From the NCBI GenBank assembly GCA_021774055.1, contig JAJFJL010000210.1:1-37479 (forward strand): 37,479 nucleotides of DNA. Reading direction: 5' to 3'. Positions 25,019-34,078 of the stretch are shown here, piece by piece. The notes under the pieces are model-generated. The model had not been told where the DNA came from. It was given only the letters and a program-made list of their open reading frames with translations, and searched no databases. Position 1 is the first letter of the stretch; the number at the start of each line of letters is the position of its first letter. Position numbers and translations under genes: made by a program. The stretch comes from Nitrosomonas sp. GTDB lineage: Bacteria > Pseudomonadota > Gammaproteobacteria > Burkholderiales > Nitrosomonadaceae.

Positions 25019-26320
25019 ATGAAATGGCTTAATCTCACCACAGTTAAAACAGCGCAAGGTGAAATACAACTGCCTGGATCTAAAAGTATCTCCAATCGTA
25101 TCTTACTGTTGGCTTCTCTTGCTGCAGGTACCACACATGTTCATGACTTACTTGCCTCTGATGACACTGCACGCATGCTAGAGGCGCTTAAAATGCTGGG
25201 GGTGTCAATTACTCAAGAGGAGAAGAATCATTATTGCATTATTGGTTGTAATGGAAAGTTTCCCAAACAGGATGTTGATTTGTTTCTAGGTAATGCAGGC
25301 ACCGCATTTCGTCCTTTGGTTGCGGTGTTGGCATTGATGCAAGGAAATTTTCGGTTATCTGGTGTAGCACGCATGCATGAACGTCCGATTGCTGATTTGG
25401 TGGATGCATTACGACAACTAGGTGCAGACATAAGTTATCTTGGTAACGACGGTTACCCACCATTAGAAATAAAACCAGGAAACTTTAATTCAGATGATGT
25501 CAACCAGCTAACTGTTAAAGGGGATGTGTCTAGTCAATTTTTATCTGGTTTGTTAATGGCACTACCACTAACTGGAAAAACAGCCAATATAAATGTAGAT
25601 GGAATTTTGATTTCAAAACCTTATGTTGACCTGACGCTGGCCCAAATGCGACGGTTTGGAGTGCAAGTTAAAAACAAACAATCACAATATTTTGTATTAC
25701 CAGGTAAGCAAACATATTGCAGTCCGGGTAAAATTGTGGTTGAAGGGGATGCATCTTCGGCTTCTTATTTTCTTGCAGCAGGTGCTCTTGGTGGTGGGCC
25801 AGTACGAGTACATGGTGTTGGTTGTGATAGTCTACAAGGAGATGTTCGTTTTACTGAAGCCTTAGAAAAAATGGGAGCATGCATCACGATGGGCGACCAT
25901 TGGATTGAATCCTGTGCACCATCTGCTAATAACCAGCTAAAAGCTATTGATCTTGATTGTAATCATATTCCTGATGCGGCGATGACTTTAGCTGTGATGG
26001 CGTTGTTTGCTAATGGTGTCACCACACTAAGTAATATTGCTAGCTGGCGTTTAAAAGAAACCGACCGGCTTGCTGCTATGGCAACAGAGTTACGTAAATT
26101 AGGCGCGCAGATTGAAGAAGGAGCTGATTTTTTGCGGATTAAGCCGCCACTTGATGGCATTACTCCAAATGCAGCAATTGATACCTACGATGACCATCGC
26201 ATGGCCATGTGCTTTTCATTAGTATCATTTGGTGCACCAGTACGTATTAATGATCCAGATTGTGTCTCTAAAACATTTCCAGATTATTTTAACCAATTAG
26301 CACAAGTAACTCACGCTTAA
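25019..26320 (+). CDS. aroA: 3-phosphoshikimate 1-carboxyvinyltransferase (EPSP synthase)
   Basis: AroA transfers enolpyruvyl from PEP to shikimate-3-phosphate in aromatic amino acid synthesis. The ATG at 25019 gives 433 residues beginning [20 protein letters not shown], with [12 protein letters not shown] (substrate-binding Lys), [13 protein letters not shown] (PEP loop), [20 protein letters not shown] and [18 protein letters not shown]. The [10 protein letters not shown] and [10 protein letters not shown] forms correspond to class I enzymes like E. coli AroA. A TTG six codons upstream is a less likely start. A 14-codon frame (24988-25032) overlaps the start. tyrA, often directly upstream in betaproteobacteria, is missing here. 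Confidence 0.95.
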   Translation: MKWLNLTTVKTAQGEIQLPGSKSISNRILLLASLAAGTTHVHDLLASDDTARMLEALKMLGVSITQEEKNHYCIIGCNGKFPKQDVDLFLGNAGTAFRPLVAVLALMQGNFRLSGVARMHERPIADLVDALRQLGADISYLGNDGYPPLEIKPGNFNSDDVNQLTVKGDVSSQFLSGLLMALPLTGKTANINVDGILISKPYVDLTLAQMRRFGVQVKNKQSQYFVLPGKQTYCSPGKIVVEGDASSASYFLAAGALGGGPVRVHGVGCDSLQGDVRFTEALEKMGACITMGDHWIESCAPSANNQLKAIDLDCNHIPDAAMTLAVMALFANGVTTLSNIASWRLKETDRLAAMATELRKLGAQIEEGADFLRIKPPLDGITPNAAIDTYDDHRMAMCFSLVSFGAPVRINDPDCVSKTFPDYFNQLAQVTHA

Positions 26321-26345
26321 TTGGAGCATGTTTTTTTATACAATA

Positions 26346-26365
26346 TAGATTCTGCAGGACCTAGG
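26346..26365. repeat. Collapsed family B repeat, target of family C insertion
   Basis: TAGATTCTGCAGGACCTAGG reads as the two family B ends fused at the shared TGCA, like the minimal form at 4864. The terminal CTAG (26361-26364) is where the tandem family C elements begin. Confidence 0.45.
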
Positions 26366-26690
26366 AGCCTGTCGGACTTATGATTTCGAAGCGAAAATTT
26401 GGAGAATCTAGGCCAAATTCTCACCGGTTTGAGGCGGATATTGGGTATATTTAACGAAAACCAGGGAGGATCTGGGCCGATTTCTCCGAATTTGCAGCCA
26501 AAACTCATAAGTCCGACAGGCTCCTAGGAGCCTGTCGGACTTATGATTTCGAAGCGAAAATTTGGAGAATCGAGGCCAAATTCTTACTGGTTTGAGGCGC
26601 ATATTGAGTATATTTAACGAACACCGGGGAGGATTTGGGTCGACTTCTCCGAATTTGTAGCCGAAACTCATAAGTCCGACAGGCTCCTAG
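26361..26690. repeat. Tandem pair of family C palindromic elements sharing a CTAG
   Basis: Two near-identical units, 26361-26527 and 26524-26690, stand head to tail. Each has perfect ends GAGCCTGTCGGACTTATGA / TCATAAGTCCGACAGGCTC, further imperfect arm pairing, and about 159 bp between flanking CTAG tetramers. The arrangement is CTAG-unit-CTAG-unit-CTAG. The copies differ at scattered positions. The open frames they create are artefacts of the repeat. They occupy most of the gap between aroA and cmk and are best read as non-autonomous insertion elements. Confidence 0.75.
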
Positions 26691-26719
26691 ATAAGAATAC
26701 TTCATCTTTAAGGTGTTAC

Positions 26720-27397
26720 ATGAAAATTAATGCTATTCCTGTTATTACTATTGATGGCCCATCTGCCTCTGGCAAAGGTACCGTCGCGCAACTAGTAGCA
26801 CAACGACTTAACTATCATTACCTTGATAGCGGTGCGTTATACCGTTTAGTGACCTTGAAGGCCATGCAAGACAAAATAAATCTTACAGATGAGGAAAGAT
26901 TGATTAATGCTGCTAAAAACCTAAGTGTTGTTTTTAGCAATGAACAAATTTTGTTAGATGGAAATAATGTTTCAAATGAAATTCGTGCGGAGCAGTGTGG
27001 TATTGGTGCATCTAAAATCGCTATTTTTAATCAAGTTAGACAAGCACTAATGGCGTATCAACGCTCATTCCGTAAGCTTCCTGGCTTGGTAACCGATGGC
27101 CGTGACATGGGATCGGTTATTTTCCCAGATGCAACATTAAAAATATTTCTAACAGCAAGTTCTGAGGAACGCGCATATAGACGATATAACCAGTTGAAAG
27201 AGAAAGGAACAAATGATAACATCGCTGACTTACTGAAAGACATACAGAGACGGGATGCGCGTGATAGAAATCGTGCAGTAGCGCCACTACAGCAATGTGA
27301 AGATGCGAAGATGCTAGATACAACGGCACTCAGTATTACCCAAGCTGTGAATCAAGTGTTGAAATGGCACACTGAAATTTGCCAAAATAATAGTTGA
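26720..27397 (+). CDS. cmk: Cytidylate kinase
   Basis: Cmk phosphorylates CMP and dCMP with ATP. The 225-residue protein begins with the P-loop ITIDGPSASGKGTVAQLVA, followed by YLDSGALYRLVTLKA (NMP site), VTDGRDMGSVIFPDATLKIF and the lid region RRDARDRNRAVAPLQ. Length and motifs fit Cmk well. The start has AAGGTG six bases upstream. The order aroA-cmk-rpsA-ihfB is conserved in proteobacteria, but here the aroA-cmk gap is filled by tandem repeats and the cmk-rpsA gap has two terminator-like hairpins. Confidence 0.95.
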   Translation: MKINAIPVITIDGPSASGKGTVAQLVAQRLNYHYLDSGALYRLVTLKAMQDKINLTDEERLINAAKNLSVVFSNEQILLDGNNVSNEIRAEQCGIGASKIAIFNQVRQALMAYQRSFRKLPGLVTDGRDMGSVIFPDATLKIFLTASSEERAYRRYNQLKEKGTNDNIADLLKDIQRRDARDRNRAVAPLQQCEDAKMLDTTALSITQAVNQVLKWHTEICQNNS

Positions 27398-27485
27398 GTA
27401 TTGTATTATTACCAGTTCATGTTCAACTTATACGCTGCAATTAATTGTGCCTCGTTCCTTAGGTTGGACAAATTAAAATCGTTTG

Positions 27486-27514
27486 CAGGCCTAAAATAGG
27501 CCTGTGTTTTTTTT
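27486..27514 (+). terminator. Rho-independent terminator between cmk and rpsA
   Basis: CAGGCCTA (27486-27493) and TAGGCCTG (27497-27504) form a perfect 8-bp stem with an AAA loop, followed by TG and a run of eight T. It is a canonical intrinsic terminator 89 bases after cmk. Just before it, GCCTCGTTCCTTAGG (27450-27465) resembles a solitary end of the family A repeats. Confidence 0.8.
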
Positions 27515-27526
27515 ACTAATTAACTC

Positions 27527-27578
27527 ACCCGCCAATATAGTTATTATAAATTATATGCATCCATGCGGGTTTTTTTTA
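27527..27578 (+). promoter_or_regulatory. Terminator-like hairpin in the rpsA leader (possible attenuator)
   Basis: ACCCGC (27527-27532) can pair with GCGGGT (27565-27570) across a 32-nt AT-rich loop, directly followed by a run of eight to nine T and then, 18 bases later, the rpsA ATG. A hairpin plus T-run this close to the start suggests attenuation or leader-based control. E. coli rpsA is known to be autoregulated by S1 through its structured leader. A GC-poor stretch inside the loop (TATAAATTATATGCAT) could also be a promoter element. Confidence 0.45.
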
Positions 27579-27595
27579 AATCAGGTACTTGTTAA

Positions 27596-29320
27596 ATGAC
27601 TATTGCTTCTCCAGCTATTGATGCCCCGGAAAGTTTTGCCCAAATGTTCGAAGAAAGCATCGCACGCCAAGAAATGCGTGTCGGTGAATTAATTACCGCC
27701 GAAATTGTACGGATTGACTACAACATTGTTGTTGTTAATGCCGGTCTTAAATCTGAAAGCTTTATTCCCATCGAAGAATTCAAAAATGACAAAGGTGAAG
27801 TTGAAGCCAACGCCGGAGATTTTGTTACGGTTGCCATTGAAGCACTAGAAGATGGTTATGGTGAAACTCGTTTGTCGCGTGACAAAGCAAAACGACTGGC
27901 GGCATGGCATGATCTGGAAAAGGCAATGGAAAGCGGTGCTATCGTAAGTGGCATGGTTAACGGCAAAGTCAAGGGTGGCCTCACTGCGATGATTAATGGT
28001 GTGCGCGCTTTTCTTCCTGGCTCGTTGGTTGACGTTCGTCCGGTTAAAGATACGACACCATACGAAAACAAAGAAATGGAATTCAAGGTCATTAAACTTG
28101 ATCGTAAACGTAATAATGTAGTTGTTTCACGTCGTGCTGTACTGGAAGAGAACTTAGGTGCAGATCGTGAAGCATTATTAGCAAGCTTGCATGAAGGTGC
28201 AGTTGTTGACGGAATTGTTAAAAATATTACCGATTACGGTGCATTTGTTGATCTGGGTGGTATTGATGGTCTACTACACATCACAGACTTAGCTTGGCGA
28301 CGGGTGAAGCATCCTTCTGAAGTTATCAATGTTGGTGACGAAGTCACCGCTAAGGTTCTTAAGTTTGATAAAGAAAAGAATCGTGTCTCATTAGGAATGA
28401 AACAGTTAAGTGATGATCCGTGGGTTGGCCTTTCAAGACGCTATCCACAAGGCACACGTTTATTTGGCAAAGTAACTAACTTGACTGATTACGGCGCATT
28501 TATTGAGATTGAACAAGGTATTGAAGGGTTGGTTCATGTGTCTGAGATGGATTGGACTAATAAGAATGTTTATCCATCAAAAATGGTTCAATTAGGTGAC
28601 GAAGTTGAAATCATGATCCTTGATATTGATGAAGAGCGTCGCCGTATTTCTCTTGGTATGAAGCAATGCAAGGCAAATCCATGGGAAGATTTCTCAATGA
28701 ATCATGACCGTGGTGATAAAGTATCTGGACAAATCAAATCAATTACTGACTTTGGTGTTTTCATTGGCTTACCAGGGAATATTGATGGTTTGGTTCATTT
28801 GTCTGATTTATCATGGAATCAGCAAGGTGAAGATGCGATTCATAATTATAAAAAAGGCGATGAAATTGAAGCTCAGGTGTTATCGATTGATGTTGAGCGT
28901 GAACGTATTTCATTAGGCATTAAACAACTTACTGGCGATCCTTTTAGTAGCTTTGTTACAACCAATGATAAAAATAGCATTATTAAGGGCACGGTTAAGT
29001 CGATTGATGCCAAGGGTGCTGTTGTTGCTTTAACAGATGATGTTGAAGGATACCTACGTGCTTCAGAAGTATCACGCGATAGAGTAGAAGATATTCGCAC
29101 CCACCTGAAAGAAGGTGACAAGATAGAAACAATGATTATTAATATTGATCGTAAAAATCGCTCTATCAATCTCTCTATCAAAGCTAAAGATAAATCAGAA
29201 GAAACTAGCGCATTACGCAAGATTGCTACTAGCAATAAAAATACTCCAGCCAGCACAGGAACAACTAGCCTGGGAGCTTTACTTAAAGCTAAAATTGACA
29301 GTAAAAATACCGAGCAATAG
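27596..29320 (+). CDS. rpsA: Ribosomal protein S1
   Basis: The 574-residue protein carries six S1/OB-fold repeats, seen as recurring ...[20 protein letters not shown] and [20 protein letters not shown] units, each ending in LGMKQ or LGIKQ. The N-terminal repeats ([19 protein letters not shown], with [11 protein letters not shown]) bind the ribosome and the later ones bind mRNA. S1 unwinds and docks mRNA on the 30S subunit, which matters in this window because many genes lack clear Shine-Dalgarno sequences. Length matches the family. It is followed after 11 nt by ihfB, the usual partner. Confidence 0.97.
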   Translation: MTIASPAIDAPESFAQMFEESIARQEMRVGELITAEIVRIDYNIVVVNAGLKSESFIPIEEFKNDKGEVEANAGDFVTVAIEALEDGYGETRLSRDKAKRLAAWHDLEKAMESGAIVSGMVNGKVKGGLTAMINGVRAFLPGSLVDVRPVKDTTPYENKEMEFKVIKLDRKRNNVVVSRRAVLEENLGADREALLASLHEGAVVDGIVKNITDYGAFVDLGGIDGLLHITDLAWRRVKHPSEVINVGDEVTAKVLKFDKEKNRVSLGMKQLSDDPWVGLSRRYPQGTRLFGKVTNLTDYGAFIEIEQGIEGLVHVSEMDWTNKNVYPSKMVQLGDEVEIMILDIDEERRRISLGMKQCKANPWEDFSMNHDRGDKVSGQIKSITDFGVFIGLPGNIDGLVHLSDLSWNQQGEDAIHNYKKGDEIEAQVLSIDVERERISLGIKQLTGDPFSSFVTTNDKNSIIKGTVKSIDAKGAVVALTDDVEGYLRASEVSRDRVEDIRTHLKEGDKIETMIINIDRKNRSINLSIKAKDKSEETSALRKIATSNKNTPASTGTTSLGALLKAKIDSKNTEQ

Positions 29321-29331
29321 AGGAAAAATGT

Positions 29332-29619
29332 ATGACAAAATCTGAATTAATTTCCAGACTTGCTGCGCGCTACCCATTATTAGTAGCAAAAGATGCTGAG
29401 CTTGCGGTCAAGGTTATTCTTGATGCAATGGCAAAAAGTCTATCAGAAGGGCAGCGTATTGAAATTCGTGGGTTTGGTAGCTTTGATTTAAACTATCGAC
29501 CACCACGCGTTGGTCGTAACCCTAAGTCTGGTGAAAAAGTAAATGTACCGGAAAAATATGTTCCGCATTTCAAAGCTGGCAAGGAAATGCGTGAACGGGT
29601 TGATTATAAAAAAACCTAA
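29332..29619 (+). CDS. ihfB: Integration host factor subunit beta
   Basis: The 95-residue protein is a HU/IHF-type DNA-bending subunit: [17 protein letters not shown], then [20 protein letters not shown] with the intercalating Pro of the [12 protein letters not shown] arm, and a closing [11 protein letters not shown]. The sequence [12 protein letters not shown] identifies IHF-beta rather than HU. It heterodimerises with IhfA to bend DNA at specific sites. It lies 11 nt behind rpsA with AGGAAAA as a modest ribosome binding site, and is cotranscribed with it. Confidence 0.94.
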   Translation: MTKSELISRLAARYPLLVAKDAELAVKVILDAMAKSLSEGQRIEIRGFGSFDLNYRPPRVGRNPKSGEKVNVPEKYVPHFKAGKEMRERVDYKKT

Positions 29620-30091
29620 GGTGTGTAGAAAGATATAATTATAAAACTAACTAGCTGATAGTTATATCTCTCGGTTTGCTCATTTTCTTATAACAAGTTG
29701 ATTGTTATAAATATAATTTAGCGCCTTTCAGTAAAGCAGCATGTTTTTACTGCTGTAATATATTGATTATAAGAGTGTTATTAAAAATGAGAGAACCTAG
29801 AGTTATATCTTTATAATTGGATAATCATTAATTTCTATATAGCGCAGTATGAATTTGAAATGGCCAAGAATAACATTATGTTATTCTTGGCCATTTTTGC
29901 GTATATAACCTGTTTGTTTTTATCAAAAAATGTATTTATTATATGTAAACTGATAGTGACAAAGAATACCTCAAATCATGCATAACCCAGTGTAAACCGT
30001 ATGTTATTAACGATTGCAAGCGAGTGCGACAATTTGACTCATTCCTATTTATTGATATTACAGGGATAATTTCACATTAGTCAAATACTCG
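29620..30091. other. Intergenic stretch without a gene
   Basis: This 472-base AT-rich gap between ihfB and the iron-regulated sigma gene holds a strong terminator hairpin at 29858-29896 and an imperfect AGATATAA/TTATATCT pairing at about 29631-29669 just after ihfB. No open frame with coding character, tRNA or MITE copy was recognised. A weak Fur-box-like TTGATATTACAGGGATAAT lies at 30054-30072, but the match is too poor to call. Promoters for the fecI-like gene should be in the right half. Confidence 0.4.
29858..29898. terminator. Strong bidirectional hairpin terminator, 18-bp stem
   Basis: Positions 29858-29875 and 29879-29896 are a perfect 18-bp inverted repeat (core TGGCCAAGAATAACA) with a three-base TTA loop. 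It begins with AAA and ends with five T, so it could act in both directions. It is 239 bases after ihfB and isolates the ribosomal/IHF unit from the iron-uptake locus. Confidence 0.7.
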
Positions 30092-30109
30092 TTGTTTTTA
30101 TTATTACGC

Positions 30110-30616
30110 ATGCTTCCACTAAACTCCTCTGCTCTAATACACCTTTATAAGCAATATTTCTTACAATTAGTAAACAGCCTTACACACTTAGTAGGCTGCC
30201 GTGAAACTGCAATTGAATTAGCGCAAGAAGTATATATACGATTATTGATTCATCGTGATTTAGCAAATGTAGCAAATCTACCAACCTATATGTTTAGGGT
30301 TGGACATAATCTAGCAGTTGACTTTTTGCGTAGTCCAGCAAACAAAATAGAAAAACTAATGCTTGATGAAGAGCACCCTTGCCCTTTGTTACAGCCTGAT
30401 GAGTTGGCACTTATTCGGCAACAGTGTAAAACTTTATTAGAGGTTATTTTTTCTATGCCGGAATCTTGTCGAGATGTATTTTTGCTACGCAAAATTGATG
30501 AGCTTAGCTATAATGAAATTGCTACTCGGCTAAAAATTTCCGAAAAAACTGTGCAACGACGTTTGGTACAAGCAATGCTACATTGTAACCAACACATGAG
30601 TAATTTATTTCCCTAA
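30110..30616 (+). CDS. FecI-like ECF sigma factor
   Basis: This extracytoplasmic-function sigma factor has 168 residues from the ATG at 30110. Region 2 spans about 1-75 (LAQEVYIRLLIHRDLANVA, YMFRVGHNLAVDFLR). Region 4 spans about 105-160 (MPESCRDVFLLRKIDELSYN with EIATRLKISEKTVQRRL as the helix-turn-helix). The family is the FecI type, which switches on ferric-siderophore receptor genes on signal from the receptor through FecR. A TTG six codons upstream is a possible but weaker start; neither has a clear Shine-Dalgarno sequence. It stands directly before a fecR-like gene and a TonB receptor with the N-terminal signalling domain, the standard cell-surface signalling set. Confidence 0.9.
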   Translation: MLPLNSSALIHLYKQYFLQLVNSLTHLVGCRETAIELAQEVYIRLLIHRDLANVANLPTYMFRVGHNLAVDFLRSPANKIEKLMLDEEHPCPLLQPDELALIRQQCKTLLEVIFSMPESCRDVFLLRKIDELSYNEIATRLKISEKTVQRRLVQAMLHCNQHMSNLFP

Positions 30617-30629
30617 TTTTTATAATTCT

Positions 30630-31586
30630 ATGCCTGCTTCCCCCTCAGATGAACGCCTTCTAAAGCAGGCATTAGAATGGTTTTTTTTGCTGCAATCAGA
30701 AAATTGCAATGATGAAAATAGGCGACAATTTAGCCTTTGGTATCACAAAAACGAAGCTAATCAAGCAGCTTACGCTCACGCTGAACACTTATGGTCTGAT
30801 TTAAATAAGCTCAAAGAAACAAAGAATATTCCTGGCTTGGAAAAAGCGCGACAAGTTCGTCCCAAACGTCAGGCAGCACAAACACTTAGGTTGATTGCTT
30901 TTATTTTTGTTGCATCTGCGTTGATCAGTATTGGGTGGATAGAGCATAACACTGAGACTGTTATCTACGCTACCCAACTTGGAGAGCAACGCAAGATAAC
31001 CCTTAGCGATGGCAGCACCGTCGATCTAAATACAGCAACACGCCTACAAGCCAGAATATCTCCGCTACAACGTAAAATTACTTTAGATTCTGGAGAAGCA
31101 ACCTTTGATGTCCAGCACGAATGGATACGTACTTTTGATGTATATGCAGGAAAATTAAAGATCCGTGATATTGGTACCAGGTTCAATGTGAAATTACATA
31201 ACGATGCCATCTCAGTTGCAGTATTACAAGGTGCTGTTGAGATCAATGGTGAACGTTTGGGTGAAGGTTATCAACGTGAGTATCAATTAGGCATTGCTTC
31301 AGCTCCCTTCCAACTTGACATAGAACAAGCTGAAGCATGGAAACATGGTCGCTTAGTATTCCGGCAGGCCTCTATGAGAGAAGTTGTCAGCGAACTAGAA
31401 CGTTATCACCCGGTTCACTTCGTTTTTGCAGAGCCTAGCATTGCACATAAAACATTAAGTGGAACATTTGGCACCAATGATCTGGAACTCTTCCTCCAAA
31501 GTATTGAAAAAATCATCCCAATCAAAGTACGTCATTTAGATGACAAAAAGACCCTGCTAATTGATTGGAAAAAAAGAAGTAATTAA
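30630..31586 (+). CDS. FecR-like anti-sigma/sigma regulator
   Basis: The 318-residue protein has a cytoplasmic N-terminal sigma-binding region (LLKQALEWFFLLQSENCND...FSLWYHKNEANQAAYAHAE, the DUF4880-type motif). One membrane helix (about 88-105, LRLIAFIFVASALISIGW) and a periplasmic FecR domain follow, with RKITLSDGSTVDLNTATRL and IRDIGTRFNV. The C-terminal STN-like domain (about 245-312) contains LVFRQASMREVVSELERYH. In this family the periplasmic part senses the occupied receptor and passes the signal to FecI. It starts 13 nt after the sigma factor gene, so the two are cotranscribed. Confidence 0.93.
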   Translation: MPASPSDERLLKQALEWFFLLQSENCNDENRRQFSLWYHKNEANQAAYAHAEHLWSDLNKLKETKNIPGLEKARQVRPKRQAAQTLRLIAFIFVASALISIGWIEHNTETVIYATQLGEQRKITLSDGSTVDLNTATRLQARISPLQRKITLDSGEATFDVQHEWIRTFDVYAGKLKIRDIGTRFNVKLHNDAISVAVLQGAVEINGERLGEGYQREYQLGIASAPFQLDIEQAEAWKHGRLVFRQASMREVVSELERYHPVHFVFAEPSIAHKTLSGTFGTNDLELFLQSIEKIIPIKVRHLDDKKTLLIDWKKRSN

Positions 31587-31708
31587 TATAGATTTAAAAA
31601 GAATACTAAAGTTTGACCAGTTGGCGAGCTTAATCTCGTCTATAAGCGTATAGGACATAAGAACACAAATAACGTCCTCAATGTGCACTACTAACTGGAG
31701 AACTTTAT

Positions 31709-34078
31709 ATGCAATTTTTGATTCGATCACTGTTTTTAACTTTACTTTCTTTATCAATAACCAATGCAGTCAGTGCGGGTAAAATATACGCCTTTGACCT
31801 TCCTCGCCAACCACTTGCAACCACTTTAAACAGCCTTGCTAATATTTCTGGGGCTAAATTGATGTATGTAGATAATGTCGTGGAGAATCAGCAAGCAGCA
31901 TCATTAAAAGGTAGCTTTACGGTGGCACAGGTATTAGATCAAGTACTGGATAAAAATAGATTAAAGTACGAGATGGTAGATAACAGCATGATCCTAATCA
32001 AACAAAAAGAACCTGATCCAGTTCATATGCCAGAAGTCAAAGTAACTGACACTATGGATTCAAACTCACCTTATAGCTCAAAATATAAAGTGTCTAATGC
32101 ATCCACTGCCACTAAGACCAAGACACCCATTATGGAAACACCTATGTCAATTCAGGTGGTGCCTAAATCGGTGCTTAATGATCAGCAGGCGTTCCGTTTG
32201 GAAGACGCTTTAAATAATGTCAGTGGTGTTTTTCCTCAGCAAGGATTTAATCAAGTCGAATCATTTAATATTAGAGGATTCGAAACATTTGATTATTATC
32301 GTGATGGCGTTCGCTTTCAATCTGCACTGACGCAATCTGGTTCAAGAGAAACTGCAAATCTGGAAAGAATTGAGGTGTTGAAAGGACCAGCATCACTTTT
32401 ATTCGGCAGAATCCAGCCTGGCGGCATGATTAACTTGGTAACCAAAAAGCCACAGGCAGCCCCTTATTATTCAGTACAGCAACAGTTCGGATCTTTTAAT
32501 ACATTTCGCACCACGGCTGATGCCACGGGTGCTGTTAATAGCAGCAAGTCACTATTATATAGACTAAACTTCGCTTATGAAGATAAAGGTTCATTCCGTA
32601 ATTCTGTTGATAATCACCATTTTTTTATTGCACCGGTAGTTCAATGGAAAATTTCAGACCGCACACAAATCACCGCAGAGATGGAGTATAAGACCGGCAA
32701 AAGCACACCAGATTTTGGCTTCCCGGCGATTGGCAGCCGTCCTGCCAACTTACCGATACAGCGTAATCTGAGTGAGCCTTTTGCCAGTTCAAGATTTGAT
32801 GAATATCAGGCTGGTGTTAACTGGTCACATGCATTTAATGATAAATGGGAAATAAAGCATCGCTCTAATTTTCAATTGACTAATCAAAATGATAACGCTG
32901 TATTACCTTTAGGGCTGCAGGCAGACAATCGAACTATGGATCGTTTTTTTGCTGGTTTTAGGGGCAATAAAACAGAAACCTATACCACCAGTTTAGACTT
33001 AACAGGCACCTTTGATACCTTCGGTATCGAACATAATGTACTAATGGGTGGAGATTATTTCCACTTCAAAAACTCGGGAACCCTGATTGATAATTTTACT
33101 TTTCCATCAATTGATATTTTAAACCCAGTACATGCAGGCACATCAGTTCGGGAACCTGCCGATGATTTTTATATTAATTCAACAGAAGAATGGTTTGGCT
33201 TATATTTCCAAGATCAAATGAAACTGCCTTATGATCTTCATCTGTTGGCAGGCTTTCGTTATGATAATGCCGAAATAAAAGCTAGTGACACTTTTGCTGG
33301 CATAACAAACTCATTAAAAAGTCAACAAGAAAGAATTTCTCCACGGGTAGGTCTAACCTGGCAGCCGATTAAAGAACTTTCATTCTTCGGCAACTATGTA
33401 GAAAACTTTGGTGTGCCTAATATATTTGCCGCAGGACTAAATGGCCAGCCCTTACGGGCAGAAACTGCAGAGCAATTTGAAACTGGAATAAAAACAGAAT
33501 TATTTGATGGACGTTTTGGTGCAACGGTAGCCTGGTTTCAGTTAACCAAGCAGGGTGTGGCTACCGGTCACCCTGACCCTGCACTTGCCAGTAGAGGTTT
33601 TTCTGTACAAACCGGTGAAGCAAGAAACAGAGGAGTAGAACTTGATATTACAGGAGAGATATTACCCGGTTGGAATGTGATTGCCAACTATGCTTATACT
33701 AACTCCGAAATTACCCGGGCTAATGATATTACACAAGGCAATAGTCTGCCTAATGTACCCAAACATGCCGGTAATATCTGGTCCACCTATTCATTCCAGA
33801 ATGAAACCTTGAGAGGTTTAAAATTCGGTGGTGGCGTAACGCTCAGAGGCAAGCGCGAAGGAAATCGGGAGAATGATTTTCAAATGCCTGGTTATACCCT
33901 GGTTAACCTAATGACCAGTTATGGAATGAAATTTGGTAAAACTCGGGTAACTGCTCAATTAAATGTTAACAATCTGTTTAACAAGGAATATTTTCCAAGT
34001 AGTATTGGGTTCGGCCGCAACCGTATTGCGGTAGGTCTACCACGAGTTTTTCTAGGGTCTATTCGTGTCGAATATTAA
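31709..34078 (+). CDS. TonB-dependent ferric-siderophore receptor with signalling (STN) domain
   Basis: A 789-residue outer-membrane receptor of the FpvA/FhuE type. Parts in order: signal peptide (1-23, ending NAVSA); STN signalling domain (about 26-95, AFDLPRQPLATTLNSLANIS); a TonB-box-like stretch (MPEVKVTDTM); plug (about 140-250, ETPMSIQVVPKSVL with ESFNIRGFETFDYYRDGVRF and LFGRIQPGGMINLVTKKPQ); and a 22-strand barrel. The barrel ends FGRNRIAVGLPRVFLGSIRV with a final aromatic (EY). The STN domain fits the upstream FecI/FecR pair: binding of ligand outside should activate transcription. GGAG precedes the ATG at good spacing. The NRPS downstream suggests the ligand could be its own product, but a foreign siderophore is equally possible. 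Confidence 0.94.
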   Translation: MQFLIRSLFLTLLSLSITNAVSAGKIYAFDLPRQPLATTLNSLANISGAKLMYVDNVVENQQAASLKGSFTVAQVLDQVLDKNRLKYEMVDNSMILIKQKEPDPVHMPEVKVTDTMDSNSPYSSKYKVSNASTATKTKTPIMETPMSIQVVPKSVLNDQQAFRLEDALNNVSGVFPQQGFNQVESFNIRGFETFDYYRDGVRFQSALTQSGSRETANLERIEVLKGPASLLFGRIQPGGMINLVTKKPQAAPYYSVQQQFGSFNTFRTTADATGAVNSSKSLLYRLNFAYEDKGSFRNSVDNHHFFIAPVVQWKISDRTQITAEMEYKTGKSTPDFGFPAIGSRPANLPIQRNLSEPFASSRFDEYQAGVNWSHAFNDKWEIKHRSNFQLTNQNDNAVLPLGLQADNRTMDRFFAGFRGNKTETYTTSLDLTGTFDTFGIEHNVLMGGDYFHFKNSGTLIDNFTFPSIDILNPVHAGTSVREPADDFYINSTEEWFGLYFQDQMKLPYDLHLLAGFRYDNAEIKASDTFAGITNSLKSQQERISPRVGLTWQPIKELSFFGNYVENFGVPNIFAAGLNGQPLRAETAEQFETGIKTELFDGRFGATVAWFQLTKQGVATGHPDPALASRGFSVQTGEARNRGVELDITGEILPGWNVIANYAYTNSEITRANDITQGNSLPNVPKHAGNIWSTYSFQNETLRGLKFGGGVTLRGKREGNRENDFQMPGYTLVNLMTSYGMKFGKTRVTAQLNVNNLFNKEYFPSSIGFGRNRIAVGLPRVFLGSIRVEY

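Noticed and set aside
26317-26671. Two similar minus-strand frames of 63 and 87 codons
   Set aside because: Their resemblance comes from the tandem family C repeats; no start site or protein family supports them.
26361-26690. Possible CRISPR array
   Set aside because: Only two 160-bp palindromic units sharing a tetramer, no short repeat-spacer pattern and no cas genes.
30054-30072. Fur box ahead of the FecI-like gene
   Set aside because: GATATT/GGATAAT resembles part of the consensus, but the match is too weak to report; needs a position-weight-matrix scan.
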